NCBI GenBank assembly: GCA_945910005.1
Contig: OX246740.1
Coordinates: forward strand, 47,166,224-47,230,223
Reading direction: 5' to 3'
DNA length: 64,000 nt
Source of the DNA: Isoperla grammatica
Lineage: Eukaryota; Arthropoda; Insecta; Plecoptera; Perlodidae
Below the pieces are notes generated by a model that saw only the letters and a list, made by a program, of their open reading frames with translations, was not told the origin of the DNA and did no database searches. Positions 24,171 to 35,710 of the stretch are shown piece after piece (the first letter of the stretch is position 1; every line of letters begins with the position of its first letter). The position numbers were made by a program, and so were the translations under genes.

Positions 24171-24950
24171 TAGCACTATCGCAACCATCATCACGGCTCG
24201 AACGAGTGGCAACGACTACCGACTAACGACTAACGACTAACGACTGTCGACTAACGTCTAACGAGCTACACTGGCCACTGTCACTCCTAATCTGATGCTA
24301 ACCTAATCCGCCTGACATTAACCAATGTTTCGTCCAATGGCAACGCCTAGCAATGTCCTTGGTGGGTCCCGCTTAGCAACATGTCGTCTTTGTGATGGTG
24401 TTGCTCTTGATGACGACAATGGTGGAGATTAAAATAGATTTGATGTTTATCATGCAAACTATAGGGTTTTTTCTGAACAGCAAATTGTGGCTCTTGGGCC
24501 ATAAACTAGAGACTTTAGGTGTAATAACCTCTTGCCACACAACTTCAAGGTTAGAATACTATTTTTCGAGGCAGTTGACAATGTTGAAAGAATTGGCGAA
24601 TAAATAACCAACCGTTCTATCTTGTAACATCAAAAATATTTCGGAAAAACTTACAGATATTCTAGTTTTTATTTTTACGAAACCACAGTGGTTTTAAATT
24701 ATTGTTTCAATAATTTCTATCTTACAAGATATTATAAATACCCGTTTTACATGCTGTTGTAATATTGGCAGTATCCTCAAGTAAGGGAGTAGCCATACGG
24801 TAAACCTACTAAACTACATTGTGACCTTCACAGAACTGCATCCATTCTGAATAATATTAAATAATGAGTATGCATAAACTAAATGCAATAAGCGCAATCT
24901 AACGTTCTGCATGATAGCTTGGAGATCAAGGAAAACGTCTCGCCCTATCC
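24171..24950. other. Intergenic spacer upstream of gene 4
   Basis: A short degenerate tandem of CGACTAA occurs near 24208-24262. Nothing else is supported. Confidence 0.4.
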
Positions 24951-24957
24951 CCCTCCC

Positions 24958-25088
24958 TCCCCCCCCCCCCATTTCCCCGCTCAAATGTCAAACGATTGCT
25001 CCTTGGTCAAAAAAAATATTCCAGTTAGGGTGTCGAGTACTATATAAGATGGGCGAAGTGTCTCAAAGTTACAGTTCATTCCAGTGTT
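24958..25088 (+). promoter_or_regulatory. Gene 4 core promoter and 5'UTR element (class B)
   Basis: A poly-C tract at 24958-24970 and the motif TGCTCCTTGGTCAAAAAAAA at 24998-25017 precede TATATAAG at 25041-25048. The initiator central A is at 25073 (+32). TTCCAGTGTT is at 25079-25088. The class A motif AAACTGGATCATCG is absent. Confidence 0.8.
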
Positions 25089-25108
25089 AACTAGACGAAC
25101 CCAGCAAC

Positions 25109-26111
25109 ATGAAGTGTGTGGTGAGTACAACATTTCTTACATAGCATGGCTAAGTCAAAAACGCAGAAAAATTCAAAGTTAGAGCACGAACACGAATACA
25201 ATATTCAATATCAAAACACTCAATTTGACTAGAAGATTTTTTGCATGTCTACCAGCAAAATAAAATTGTGTTTACTTATCTTTCAGTATTCGTATTAACT
25301 TCTTCATAAGCCAATAGTAACTGCTGTTGTTAAGTTTAATTCAAATGTAATAATATTACCTAAGTGCCACTTTCTGTAGGTCTAAGTAACTAAAATTCAA
25401 GCTCTTAAAGAACTTACGTATGTACTTCAATTTTCTACTTTCGTTCAGAATCGTCACAATCGCGCAATTTTAAATATGGTGGTACAAGTAATAACACATC
25501 TTATTGTGCATTTAATGTTCCAGATCGCATTCTCCTGCCTTTTGGCTGTCGCTTCCGCCGGTTACCTCGGTAACGGAGTCGCGTACACCACTTCATACGC
25601 CTCTCCCCTGGCCTACTCCACCGCTTATGCCGCCCCTATCACCTACGCCGCCCCCAAGAGCTTCGGCTACCAGACCGCCTCCGTCCACCCCTACGGAGTC
25701 GCCTACCCCGGATACGGATACGCCGCCCCCATCGCCCAAGCCTATGCTGCTCCCATCGCCCACGCATACGCCGTCGCCGCTCCCCTCGCCCTCGCCTCTG
25801 AGGCTCGTCAGGTTGACCCCGTTGCCATCGCCGCTGGAGCTCCCCTGCCCACCGGAGACACCGTCGAGGTCGCCGCCGCTAAGGCCGCCCACTTCCAGGC
25901 TCATGCTGCCGCCAAGAGCGGACACTTCATCACCAAGCGTAGCCCCGGCCTCCTGGCCACCGGATACGCCGCACCCCTGGCCTACTCCACCCCTCTGGCC
26001 TACTCTACCCCCATCAAGAGCTTCGGCTACTCCACCTACGCTGCCCCCCTCGCCTACTCCGGATACACCGGATACGGATATGGTGGACACCTTGGAGCCT
26101 ATTACGGTTAA
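25109..26111 (+). CDS. Cuticular protein 4, single module; 2 exons
   Basis: Predicted structural cuticle protein of 199 residues. Exon 1 is 25109-25120 (MKCV) before GTGAGT; the intron is only 403 nt; the acceptor TGTTCCAG ends at 25523 and exon 2 is 25524-26111. The ATG at 25476 is intronic. After the signal peptide comes GYLGNGVAYTTSYASPLAYS, then a Ser/Tyr/Ala spacer with KSFGYQTASVHPYGVAYPGY. The one module is at about 96-135 (SEARQVDP...). KRSP lies at 142-145 and the C-terminal AYSTPLAYSTPIKSFGYS resembles the N-terminal spacer. The protein differs from gene 5 at only two residues, both near 55-60. Its promoter and intron are diverged from those of gene 5, while exon 2 and the downstream spacer match closely (see the chimera finding). 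Confidence 0.92.
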
Positions 26112-26162
26112 GTCATCCCTACAACGACGAGCAATACAAACACCATGGGATTGTAACTTTTC

Positions 26163-26230
26163 TTGGAGTTCTTATTTAAGAAAATCCAATAATTGTTACA
26201 ATGAGCGATGGCAAATAGTCAACACTGGAA
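26163..26230 (+). promoter_or_regulatory. Gene 4 3'UTR structured elements
   Basis: Hairpin 1 is at 26163-26189: outer TTGGA/TCCAA, inner TTCTT/AAGAA, loop ATTT. AACACTGGAA at 26221-26230 is the exact reverse complement of the 5'UTR element at 25079-25088. Confidence 0.75.
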
Positions 26231-26387
26231 ACCCCAACCTACATCGGCTTGCAGTCAGCTGGTCTCTCGTGTCAGAGCCGACCACAAGCTGATGTTTGTT
26301 ATTGGTACTGCCGACACATTTCAACCGGTATCTTCTGAATTTTTGTAATTACATGCTGTAATTTTAATTGTGTACACTTTTTATTAT

Positions 26388-26393
26388 AATAAA
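26388..26393 (+). terminator. Gene 4 polyadenylation signal AATAAA
   Basis: Canonical AATAAA about 280 nt after the stop; the same sequence context occurs after gene 5. Confidence 0.8.
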
Positions 26394-27727
26394 TTTTAAT
26401 TGTGATTCAACATTGACCTGTTCTTTCCCTGTCTTCAAAGTTTTAATATCCTTTTATTCACATGCAACGATTTTATCTAGAAACCTGGTTGATTTCATCA
26501 GCGACAGTCACGATAAAAGATACAAATATATTTTTATTTACTATAAAAATAAAAAAAATAAACTTCTGAATATAGCAGTGAACTGACTTTAAATACGGTG
26601 AAGTTATTGGGTATTTATTGCACCTTCAAATCTCTAAGGTTGCGATTAGGGAAGATGTTCGGATGAAGACGACTATAGCTGAGCCCCAAATCAACCTGTA
26701 CTATTTTATTTGAGCAACCGGACACATTACGTGTAGACATAGACCAAATCGTTGGATGTGATTTTTAAATGATTATTTATGTTATATTATTATTCGGTTA
26801 TCTTATGTTAGGTAGGTAATTTAGGGTTATCAATGTCTGAACCTAGACAGTTAAAACTTCGTCTAATCCTTTGAAGTGTTTTATTTTCAAAGAAACAAAA
26901 CTATTGTTTATTTTGTTAGTACATTGTACGTTTAGATGAAGACAGTGAAAATATTGTTATTCCAATCATGCACGTCACTAATTAGGTGGCAAGGGATTTG
27001 ATATTTTATTCTTTTATGTTGTGTTTAATATTAATACAAAATTAATAATATTTATTATATTTATTATACATTATTATTCTATATTTGTGGTTTATAATAG
27101 TCTAAAAATATTTTGCGTGGTCAACGGCAGTCGTAACTGGCCGAGTATGTAAATTATGACTGAAAAAGTAAAAAGAATATTTAAATACTATAGAGATGAT
27201 ATTTCGATTAAAGTACAAAAAGACAATGAAGTAACAAGATCACTGAAAATTAAATTAAATTTTTAAAATAGGTCTTAAACTATGAAGGTCATTAGCTCAG
27301 CATTCCAATTTCATAGCTCAGCGATCTGACTTGCTCGAGGTTTCAACCTCGACTGACTGGTGTCTATACAAACTTGCAGTTTTATATCCGTGCCTAGTGT
27401 CCTAGGTTCCCTTCTTTTCCGATGAGCGTTTTCTGTCAGAATAGCGCATGGTTCACTGATCAAGCGGTCTAATAATGTACCGCAGTCAATCGAATACCAC
27501 CGCCTCAGTTAAGCTAAGTTGGACTAGGATATGAAATTGACGGGTGACCATTCATCACCTTTAGTAGTCGTCCTTGCTAAATGAATAGCTTCAAAACTCA
27601 AATATATTTAATTAATTCTGATTTATAGTCGATTCGAGTAGTATTTGTGGTGCATTTGTGTTCACTTGCGTTGCCAATTGAATCACATATTAGTGATGAT
27701 ATAAGTGATTAGTCACAAAGATGGCGG

Positions 27728-27768
27728 CATTGGGTTTAAAATATATATATATATATTTAAACCCAATG
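27728..27768. mobile_element. 41-bp perfect palindrome inserted with 7-bp target duplication
   Basis: CATTGGGTTTAAA, (AT)n and TTTAAACCCAATG form a perfect palindrome. ATGGCGG flanks it on both sides (27721-27727 and 27769-27775). The duplicate locus near 40457 has a single ATGGCGG with no palindrome, so it was gained in copy 1 or cleanly lost from copy 2. Confidence 0.8.
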
Positions 27769-30700
27769 ATGGCGGGGATGAGTTCTTACCTAGACGGACA
27801 TGTATGTGGTGAAAAATGGTCAGCCTATGTACTCGTTACTTCGTAGCAGTGTAGGTGGACCGGAGATGTATAAAAGATGGGCTTCAGTCACTGGCTCATT
27901 AACGACTGGATTTTTTACTATTATTTCTGATTAACATAATTCCAAAGTTAAATATATAGCTTAATCAAGCTCTTCTTAGTAATTTTCTTGACTTCAATGC
28001 ATTTACATTTTACAAAAAACTTATTCTTATTATATCGGTGGCTCCTACTTAAATTTAACAGTTACATTTGCATAGTACATTCGTTAGTAGAGTTTTATAA
28101 AAACTAAGAAGAAATCTAACACTTAAAGATTTTATCGGTTTATCATGATAATCCCAAAAGTTACATTGACGAACTATACTGCCCTTTCTTTAATATGTTA
28201 TTGAAGAGTTAACGTAACTAATACAACTTGCTGAAGGTAGATTACATGTGAAGGATTGCCTGCACTAATAATTATGATGTGGTTGTTTTCAGGTTAATCC
28301 TTCTATTGCGCATTTCCAGTCATAATGAAACTGTAATCATAACTGTAAACATAACATAATGTAATTGTGTAATTACACTGAAGAAGTGATTTGTGATGAT
28401 GTGTAAGATAAAGAACATACCAATCATGGCGAATATAAATATTATCATTGGCTGTCACGGCTTAACATACGTCTCAATTTGTCTTAACCCGTATTGACTT
28501 GAAAGCATTCCCTTGTACTAGAGATATGCTTACCACGTAGGTAATACAAATAACAACAATAATTATGTACAACCTTCGTATACAGCACATTTAGATCAGA
28601 GGACAATTGTAAATTTACTCTTCTATTCTAATTAGTTCGTTTTATTTATTGAATGTGCAGTTCATTGATATTCTAAATCAAACTATATTTTCGTTAACAA
28701 TATATTTCTTGATTTGATTGATATTTGGGCTTAACGTCTTATATTTTTGCTACTTGGCTAATCAAGACGATGAGTGGGTGATGATGAAGATGAAATTGGG
28801 GGCTCTTTGGAGAAAAGGGGCAAGTAGGAGGACGCGTGAGGAAAGGGGAAAGGGGAGGAAAGGGGAATAAGGTGTGGACTGCATTTCGTCTGACTTCTTC
28901 TCCTCGACCAGTCCGGCTAGGGTGGCCCTACCAGAAGCATACGCTTCCGCCGGCATAGCTCTCGGGATCAACAAAGCACGCAAACCTGCCCACCACGATA
29001 AGGTAGCAGTCCGTGGGCAGGAATATATTTCTTATGTCTTTAAATCTCCTTATGTGAAATAATTACAAATAAATACATTTTGTTGCATATCTATTCAATT
29101 ATTTTCAGTGGAGAGAATATGAAATGTGTTGAGTGTGTTTGTGACTCCCGTGGAAATAGGACGTGAGTCCGAATCATGTTGAACTAAGAGACGTGGGTTA
29201 TAATCCCACATGTATTTAAAAAATGTATTTGCCTACATCCTTCTAACATTCATTCATCGTCATCATCTAGAAAACCTGAGTTAAATTGTGTCTACAAACC
29301 TCGCCAGTAATTTCATATGTGAATAAATACTTACATTACGTATCTTCGCTAATCATCGTAACAATAAGAAGCCGATTAGAAATTAATTTATAATATCTCA
29401 TTTCTCAATTGCTTTTCTTTTGGATAACTTCTCATATTACATAATACATTACATTTACCCAGATATCTATGCTTACTGAAGAAAGTTGGCAAACCTAATG
29501 AAATACATAATACCTGTGCGGCCATTGTGGTTTTGGGTGTGTGATTTCAGTACTTGTTACATTAAGCTGTTGTTTGTTGGCACCTGTCTCGGTCTAACGG
29601 TAATTCAGGTAACTAACTATACATGGTGACCTTAAAGACGGCTCATCGACTCGGGATTATTATAACTAGATCACACATCGATGCATTCCAACACTCCAAA
29701 CACAGATGACTAAAATTTAGTCATCTTTGACGTGCCTTTTTTGCAGCCTTGTTATAATTGCCAATTGGTGACTATTTTTAGTCGTTAAAGATGTCTAATA
29801 ACGCATAATATTAGTCAATTTATAATGGCTATTTACCTTAATGACTAATTTTAGTCACTTATAGACGACTAACTTTAGTCACTTATAGGCGACTATTCTA
29901 TTTTATTCTATCTATTCTAATTTTAGTCACTTATAAACGACTAATTTTAGTCACTTATAGGCGACTAAATTTCTTCCTTCCGGATATAATAAAATCGCTC
30001 GGGGGTCAAAAAGGGACTCCACAGTTTTGAAATTCCAAAACAAAATTGTTGTTGAGGGGCAGTGAGGAAGGGGCTTGTGGGAGGGTTATTGATAAGAAGG
30101 TAATGATGAGGTGTATGGTGTGTGAAGGTAGCATAAGTTTAAGTTGGGGGAAGTTGGGGAGCTTGTGTTATTTGGGTGCTGAAATACGATAGGTGAACGG
30201 AAAATGGTTTGGGGGGGGGGGGGGGGGAGTTAGTTTGTTCAAAGAACAGTGGGGTATTTGGGTGCTAAAATATGATAGTGAATTAAAAGCTTTGGACAAG
30301 TGTTAGGGGGGTGTTAAATGTAATGGGTAAAAGAGGTAAAAAGGTAAAAACACTCCCACATTCTTCATACATTGGACAATGCTGTCGAGATAGATACACA
30401 CATTGCACAACCTGGTTGCCCAACCATGTTTGCATAAATGTACACATTTATATGGAAAGGATGGGATTTTTTGTTAATATTATTTTAGTGCTTGTGGTTG
30501 GGGAAAGGAGACCAACAGCTTACCTGAAGAGGTGGGTAGCTGCGTGAGATTCAAAATACGAATATTATTCAAACCAACAAAATTGTAAGGTTAATTACAT
30601 GTACTGTAATTATTTATTGAAAATTATTTACCCATAGTTTGTAGACAAGGGGTAGGCAAGCATATGGCACAATGTAAAGCAGTATCACAAATGCACACCT

Positions 30701-31974
30701 AGTTTTTTCCAACCCAAATATCTAATCTGTGAAATATTTAACTAAAAAAAAAATAAACAAATACAAAATATAAATATAAAAAATAAAATATAAACATGAA
30801 AAATAAAATATAAAACATAAAAAATAAAATATCAAACATACACTCTTAATCTTAACAACTTTGGAATGGAGGAAGGAGAGTTAGGAAGTAAAAGATGAAG
30901 GAAGTGAAGAAAGGGGGTTTGATGTAGCACCTATTAGTATCTCGCAGGGATTGGAACGTTTCATCCATAAAGGCTCCGGTTCTAGTATATAGCATGATTA
31001 CATTACGGTACCTATTTTGATACTGGTTCCCTACATAAAAGTTCCATGAGAACCGAAAGTTCCGGCTATGCAAGATAATATTAATATCAAAAATCACGTA
31101 CGTTGAAAACACTCCGATTTTAATAGTTGAACATTAGTGGTGTAAACATGAACCGGTAAAATAACTCGAATACGTAATTTCTAGGGTTGCCGCCGATTAT
31201 CGATTAACCAATTACTAACCGATTTTTACTTAGATAATCGATTGATTATCGATATGAAATTTGTAATCGATTGGCAGGTCTGCTTACCTTATTCCCAAAC
31301 GATTGGGCTAATCCCACACCAGAATAGTTGAAAACTATGGCATCCCTCTAGAGTTTTTTAGTCCTGTGTGGCACTCCTGCAGGCAGACGGCTTTCATACC
31401 TTACCTTCCCTTTGCAGCAACCTTTGCCACAACTGGGTCACTTGCAATTACGACCCAATTACTCTAGGTAAATCTTCCCTTGTGAAAATGTACTGTTGAG
31501 ATTACTATTGGTATCACTATTGAAAAATTACGTGCTAGTAAATTTGAACAAACTATTCAGATTTACTATTCATTATTATTAATTACTATACAAAATGAGT
31601 GAAATTACTCTTGGGATTTAACATGTCAACTAAAAGATCAACCGTAAATTAGTAAATTATTATTAGCTGCTGTGATAGTAAACTATTAAAGAGATCAATA
31701 GTTAACTATTGAAAATTGGAGAAAGCGTTCAGCAGCTGAAAATAATTGACATGGATTTAAAGCAACTTTATGGTCAACTAAATAATATCTCACCCTTCTC
31801 AAAGAAATAATTTACACATTTAACTATGCAGACAAGACATAAGAATCAACTAGGCTGGCTATAGAATAGAGTAACAGAGATGCATATTGAGTTGAACATA
31901 AAGTGCTTTGTATCTATTTGCAAAAGTAACAACATTTTAAAAGAAAAAATGCCGCAGCACATTTTATTGGTCAA

Positions 31975-34793
31975 TTATACACACTTGTACATTTATTTAA
32001 ACAATTTCATAATTTACTTCAAAGAACAATTAAAAATTTCAGGTAAGAAACATTGATGTTCTGATAAGAAATAAATTGTGTGTGTAGACTTCTTGTTCTG
32101 TTTTGCACTGAAAGCCTCATTCTCTATTGAAGCAGATTCCATTTCTGCAAGGTGGGCTCAAAAGACTGAAAACCAATCGATAACAATGCAATCAATATAA
32201 CTTCAGAAAAGGAATTGATAGGTAGTTATGTATAGTTTATTTATAATGATATAAAGCTTTGGTTTTTTGACATCAATGTTTTACGTGTCAGCATTGTAAT
32301 GTGGCATTGATATTTTGTTTCGATGTCGGATGCTGTAATTTTACATCAATGGCAAGTTGGCAATGTTATTTTACTATACTGTACATACCTTCAGAAAACG
32401 ATAGCCGGAAAAATGATGTTTGACCAAGGTGTCTCTTTAGGCGTAGTTAAACAGGATCCATACTGTCTTTCCCAAGTTGAGGTGTGCGAATAAGTTTGTC
32501 ATCGGAAGACCTCTAGGAATAAATAATAAATATTGATATCAGCAGGAACTTACTTAGGTGATAGAGTTAAGATTTAGCTTTGAAGTCTCTAAATTATAAA
32601 GAATGGAAAAACAAAAATGTCAGGATGATGACATATTTTTCCTTAATTTTAAAGAAACTTAAATGGAACATTTGAAGTGATGTTCCAAGTAGGTAGGTCA
32701 ATTCAGGTAATTACAAACTAGACCTTCTGAGTCTATCAAATACGTACTCACGTAGACCTACCTCACCCGCACAGAATGTCAACATTGAACGGTGGATTAC
32801 ATAATATGTTGTTCCATTAACGCACTGACTTAGTATCATGCAAACTGATAAACTAACTGCTAACTGATATATTTTTTTTTAGTACATATTGATTGCTGTG
32901 TACGGAACTTGATAGATCTATAAAGTTTTCGGATTAAGTTATTTTCCATAATTCGTAACTAGTCATACTTTTCTATTTTTTTCTTTTTTAGCAAGGTAGG
33001 CCTACGTCTAAATCTAACTTTGTGAAGGTCTACAGAAGGCCTACCGGTAGGCCTCCCTGAAAACTATAGGCTTGTAGGCCAATGGTAGGTATATGTCCCA
33101 GTAGGTCTAATGATAACTTTTATATGCCTAATGGTAAGCACTAATGTGCAATAAAATAACAGGTCTAGATACTCAATACGGTAGTAGGCCTACTAGTAAC
33201 ATATTATCAGTGTGTGTTATTTGCAGTCTGAACGACAAGTTCGATAGGCCTACTAGAGACCACTCCCTTACAGTTACCTGGAAAAATAAACTCCATCAGG
33301 CTTATGGAATGGTATTGTGCATTCTCATTGTAAGATAGAGGCCTATGCTTAACAAGTAAATTTGCATTAGGCCTATGCTTACAATTGCAGGGGTAATTAC
33401 AGTTAGGCCTATTGATACTGTTACCCGGGACTCAAAGTATCGGCATCGAGATGCAACGTAACATAAAGGAAATGTTCCTCGTTCACAATAAACTGATGGT
33501 AGGCCTATATTGTAGTAGGCCCTACGTATTAACCTAAGCAAGGAGTAAGGACACTAGGTATTAGGTACCGGTACACTACAACAACGGAATTCACAATTTT
33601 AATCCAATACACCTGTTGAAATCCTGGGGTGGGAGGTGGCCTACACACCACACTGACTGGGTAGGCATAGATTATGATTGTGATTTTATTGTGAATTTTT
33701 ACACACTGTAAAAAATAGTAGGCCCAGCTTGAAACATAAACATGCCCTAAACTTCATGATATGAATCAAAATGATGGGTTGTGATTGGGCTCTGTTATAC
33801 AAACAGGCAGGCTATGCCTAGGCAGACCTGCTACGTCAAGCTTGAGAAAATATTGATTATGAAATGGATTTGGTAGATCCCACGAATGAGAGGCCTGCCC
33901 TGCCGTACCTAGGGCTAAGGTAGGCCCTACCGTACCTAGGGCTAGGGTAGGCCTACAGTAAAGGTCGGTGCACAATCGCCCGGTAATGATAACTGTAACG
34001 ATAACGATAACGGGAATAAACTTCGATTCCATGTTAAACTACGATACGATGCACAATCAGAGCTTCCCGTTACCGGACCCGGTAACAGGAACGGGAAGTT
34101 CGCCCAGTTTAAACTTAACGTTACCGTTCCCGTCTGTATGTTACCGGGACCAATCAGAATCAAGCGTCCACGGCCTGTTAAAAGTATTAGCAAATAGCCG
34201 AGCGTCTGCTTAACGGGCAATTGTGCATCGAATGCCTTCCCGTTACCGTTTTATGGTTATCGTTATAATAATAATAATAATAATAGCCTTTTATTTAGCG
34301 TCAATATAGTTATAGTTACAGTTATCGTTACCGGGCAATTGTGCACTGACCTTTAGACCTACAATCATGCACTAGGGCTAGGCCTACATTTTACAAATAG
34401 GCCTAGGTTCTATGCCTAGGTGGATTAGCTCCTGATCCTTACAGTACAGACAACACTGTGCCTGCATTGTTGTTAAGGGTCTAGGCCTAGGCCTACAAGA
34501 AGATATGATAACAAAATATGATTGTACTGAGAACGTATATTAGGGCCTACGCCTACGTGTCTTTTGATGAACACAGAGTAGAGACTTCCAAATGTGCGAC
34601 AGGGCCTGCCACTAGGCAAAATGTGAGGTTAGGTTAACCACCTAGCTCGAGTCTAGAGGTTATTGTATAGAATTCCACTAAAACAAAGCTTGGCCCAGAA
34701 CAATTCAATTATATTATTATTATATTTACAATAACTAAACCTTGTACTTACCGAAATATCAGGCCATCGACGGTTAGATCTCGATGCAGGCAT
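31975..34793 (-). other. Possible three-exon minus-strand transcription unit inside the 6-kb element
   Basis: Seen on the minus strand: a CpG-rich block (about 34780-34920), then an ATG at 34793-34791 opening 14 codons (MPASRSNRRWPDIS) to a strong donor GTAAGTAC after 34752. A candidate second exon 32512-32389 lies between CCTAG and GTATGTAC. A candidate last exon starts at 32144 after CCTTGCAG, with AATAAA at 31997-31992. Joining exons 1 and 2 keeps frame for 21 more codons and then stops, so any product would be about 35 residues. It could be a captured host gene 5' end, a short peptide gene or a non-coding RNA. It resembles no family I know. Confidence 0.25.
33961..34353. mobile_element. 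MITE with ~45-bp TIRs and TA target duplication, nested in the 6-kb element
   Basis: The ends AAGGTCGGTGCACAATCGCC and inverted AAGGTCAGTGCACAATTGCC continue through CGGTAANGATAACTGTAAC. TA flanks both sides (33959-33960, 34354-34355). The interior is rich in GTTACCG and CGGTAAC motifs and is non-coding. The TA duplication fits Tc1/mariner-type mobilisation. Confidence 0.85.
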
Positions 34794-35710
34794 TGTCAAC
34801 TACGCACTCCGCGAGGCGCGAGGCAGCGAAGATATGTGTCGCAGTCGCAGTTCGCCCGACCACTGAATACTGTTCCGTTTCCGTCTGCCGCTTCGATACG
34901 CGCGCGTATTCAAAGATCATATTCAAATTTGCAAAGATTAAAGACGTTTTGGATAATGGAAAGAAGAGGATGCGGCTTATAATATATAATGTGCATACTA
35001 TGCATTAATTATAGCTTCTTCAAAATTATAGGTCTTTCTTAAATCTACCCGCTTTATATTTGTTTAATAAAATTTTTACAAAAGTCACTGTTTATGTTAC
35101 CTGTTATAAATATTTCGTAATTATGTTTTAATTTTTAAACCAGTTTAAATATGTAGTTTTGGCTACTGCTATGCACGGATTTGTAGATGATGAGCTTTAT
35201 GTTTTTTGTGTTTTTTTTTAATATTTCCAATTTGAAGAAGATGCTATTTATTTTAATTTTATATTATTCCATTTCTTAAAATTTAATAAATAAAACACAT
35301 CAAAAACCATAAAGTTGGTAGATTTAAAAAATACCAAATTATATAATTACTACCTTCACAAATCAACGTTGACACATCGATAAACTTCAGCAATGCTGGA
35401 TGCGACTAAATGACTAAAGCTGTGACTAAAGTAAAATGTCTATTTTGACAGTCAAGTGTCTAATTTATGGCTTGAATATAAATATGACTAAAATTAGACG
35501 CTTTTGGTTTAACCAAATTAGTCACTTTTAAATAATACTCTTTTAGACACTAAAAACCGACTGTTTGCTAAAAGAGTGTTTAAAATATAAATTTGGTGTC
35601 TAATTTTTACTTCAAGTGACTAAAATTTAAACACTGCACACAAAGATGACTAAATTGGTGTCTAAAACGGTGTCTTCGTGACTAAATTTTAGTCATCTGT
35701 TGTTAGAGTG

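Larger units (their letters stand above)
25708..29691 (+). repeat. Segmental duplication, copy 1: gene 4 exon 2 3' part and downstream spacer
   Basis: This interval matches 37313-45213 in order, apart from insertions specific to each copy. Copy 1 alone has the 41-bp palindrome at 27728-27768, while copy 2 alone has the Penelope fragments and the LTR element. The spacer has no gene. It contains a tRNA-like segment near 27290-27360 and an open frame at 28874-29062 whose equivalent lies beyond the LTR element in copy 2. The duplicate continues across the 6-kb element to 35711. Confidence 0.9.
29692..35710. mobile_element. 6.0-kb TIR element with CACTC termini, no recognisable transposase
   Basis: The left end CACTCCAAACACAGATGACT and the inverted right end CACTCTAACAACAGATGACT form ~32-bp inverted repeats with three mismatches. 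The flanking AA (29690-29691 and 35711-35712) occurs once at the undisturbed duplicate site 45212-45213, which proves the limits. Subterminal regions (about 29700-29980 and 35400-35700) are packed with GACTAAWTTTAGTC-type repeats. The CACT termini, short target duplication and subterminal repeats suggest the CACTA/Mirage/Chapaev group, but no transposase ORF was recognised. The interior holds a nested MITE, a GTAGGCCTAC-rich stretch (about 32990-34560), poly-G tracts and a possible spliced unit. Confidence 0.85.

Noticed and set aside
24998..25017. TGGTCAAA in class B promoters as a nuclear-receptor site
   Set aside because: It is only a partial half-site match; conservation among genes 4-6 is real but the binder cannot be named from sequence.
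28762..29062. Pair of open frames at 28762-29062 and 44333-44594 as a duplicated small gene
   Set aside because: They lie in the duplicated spacer and their identity follows from the recent duplication; no start context, splice site or domain supports coding.
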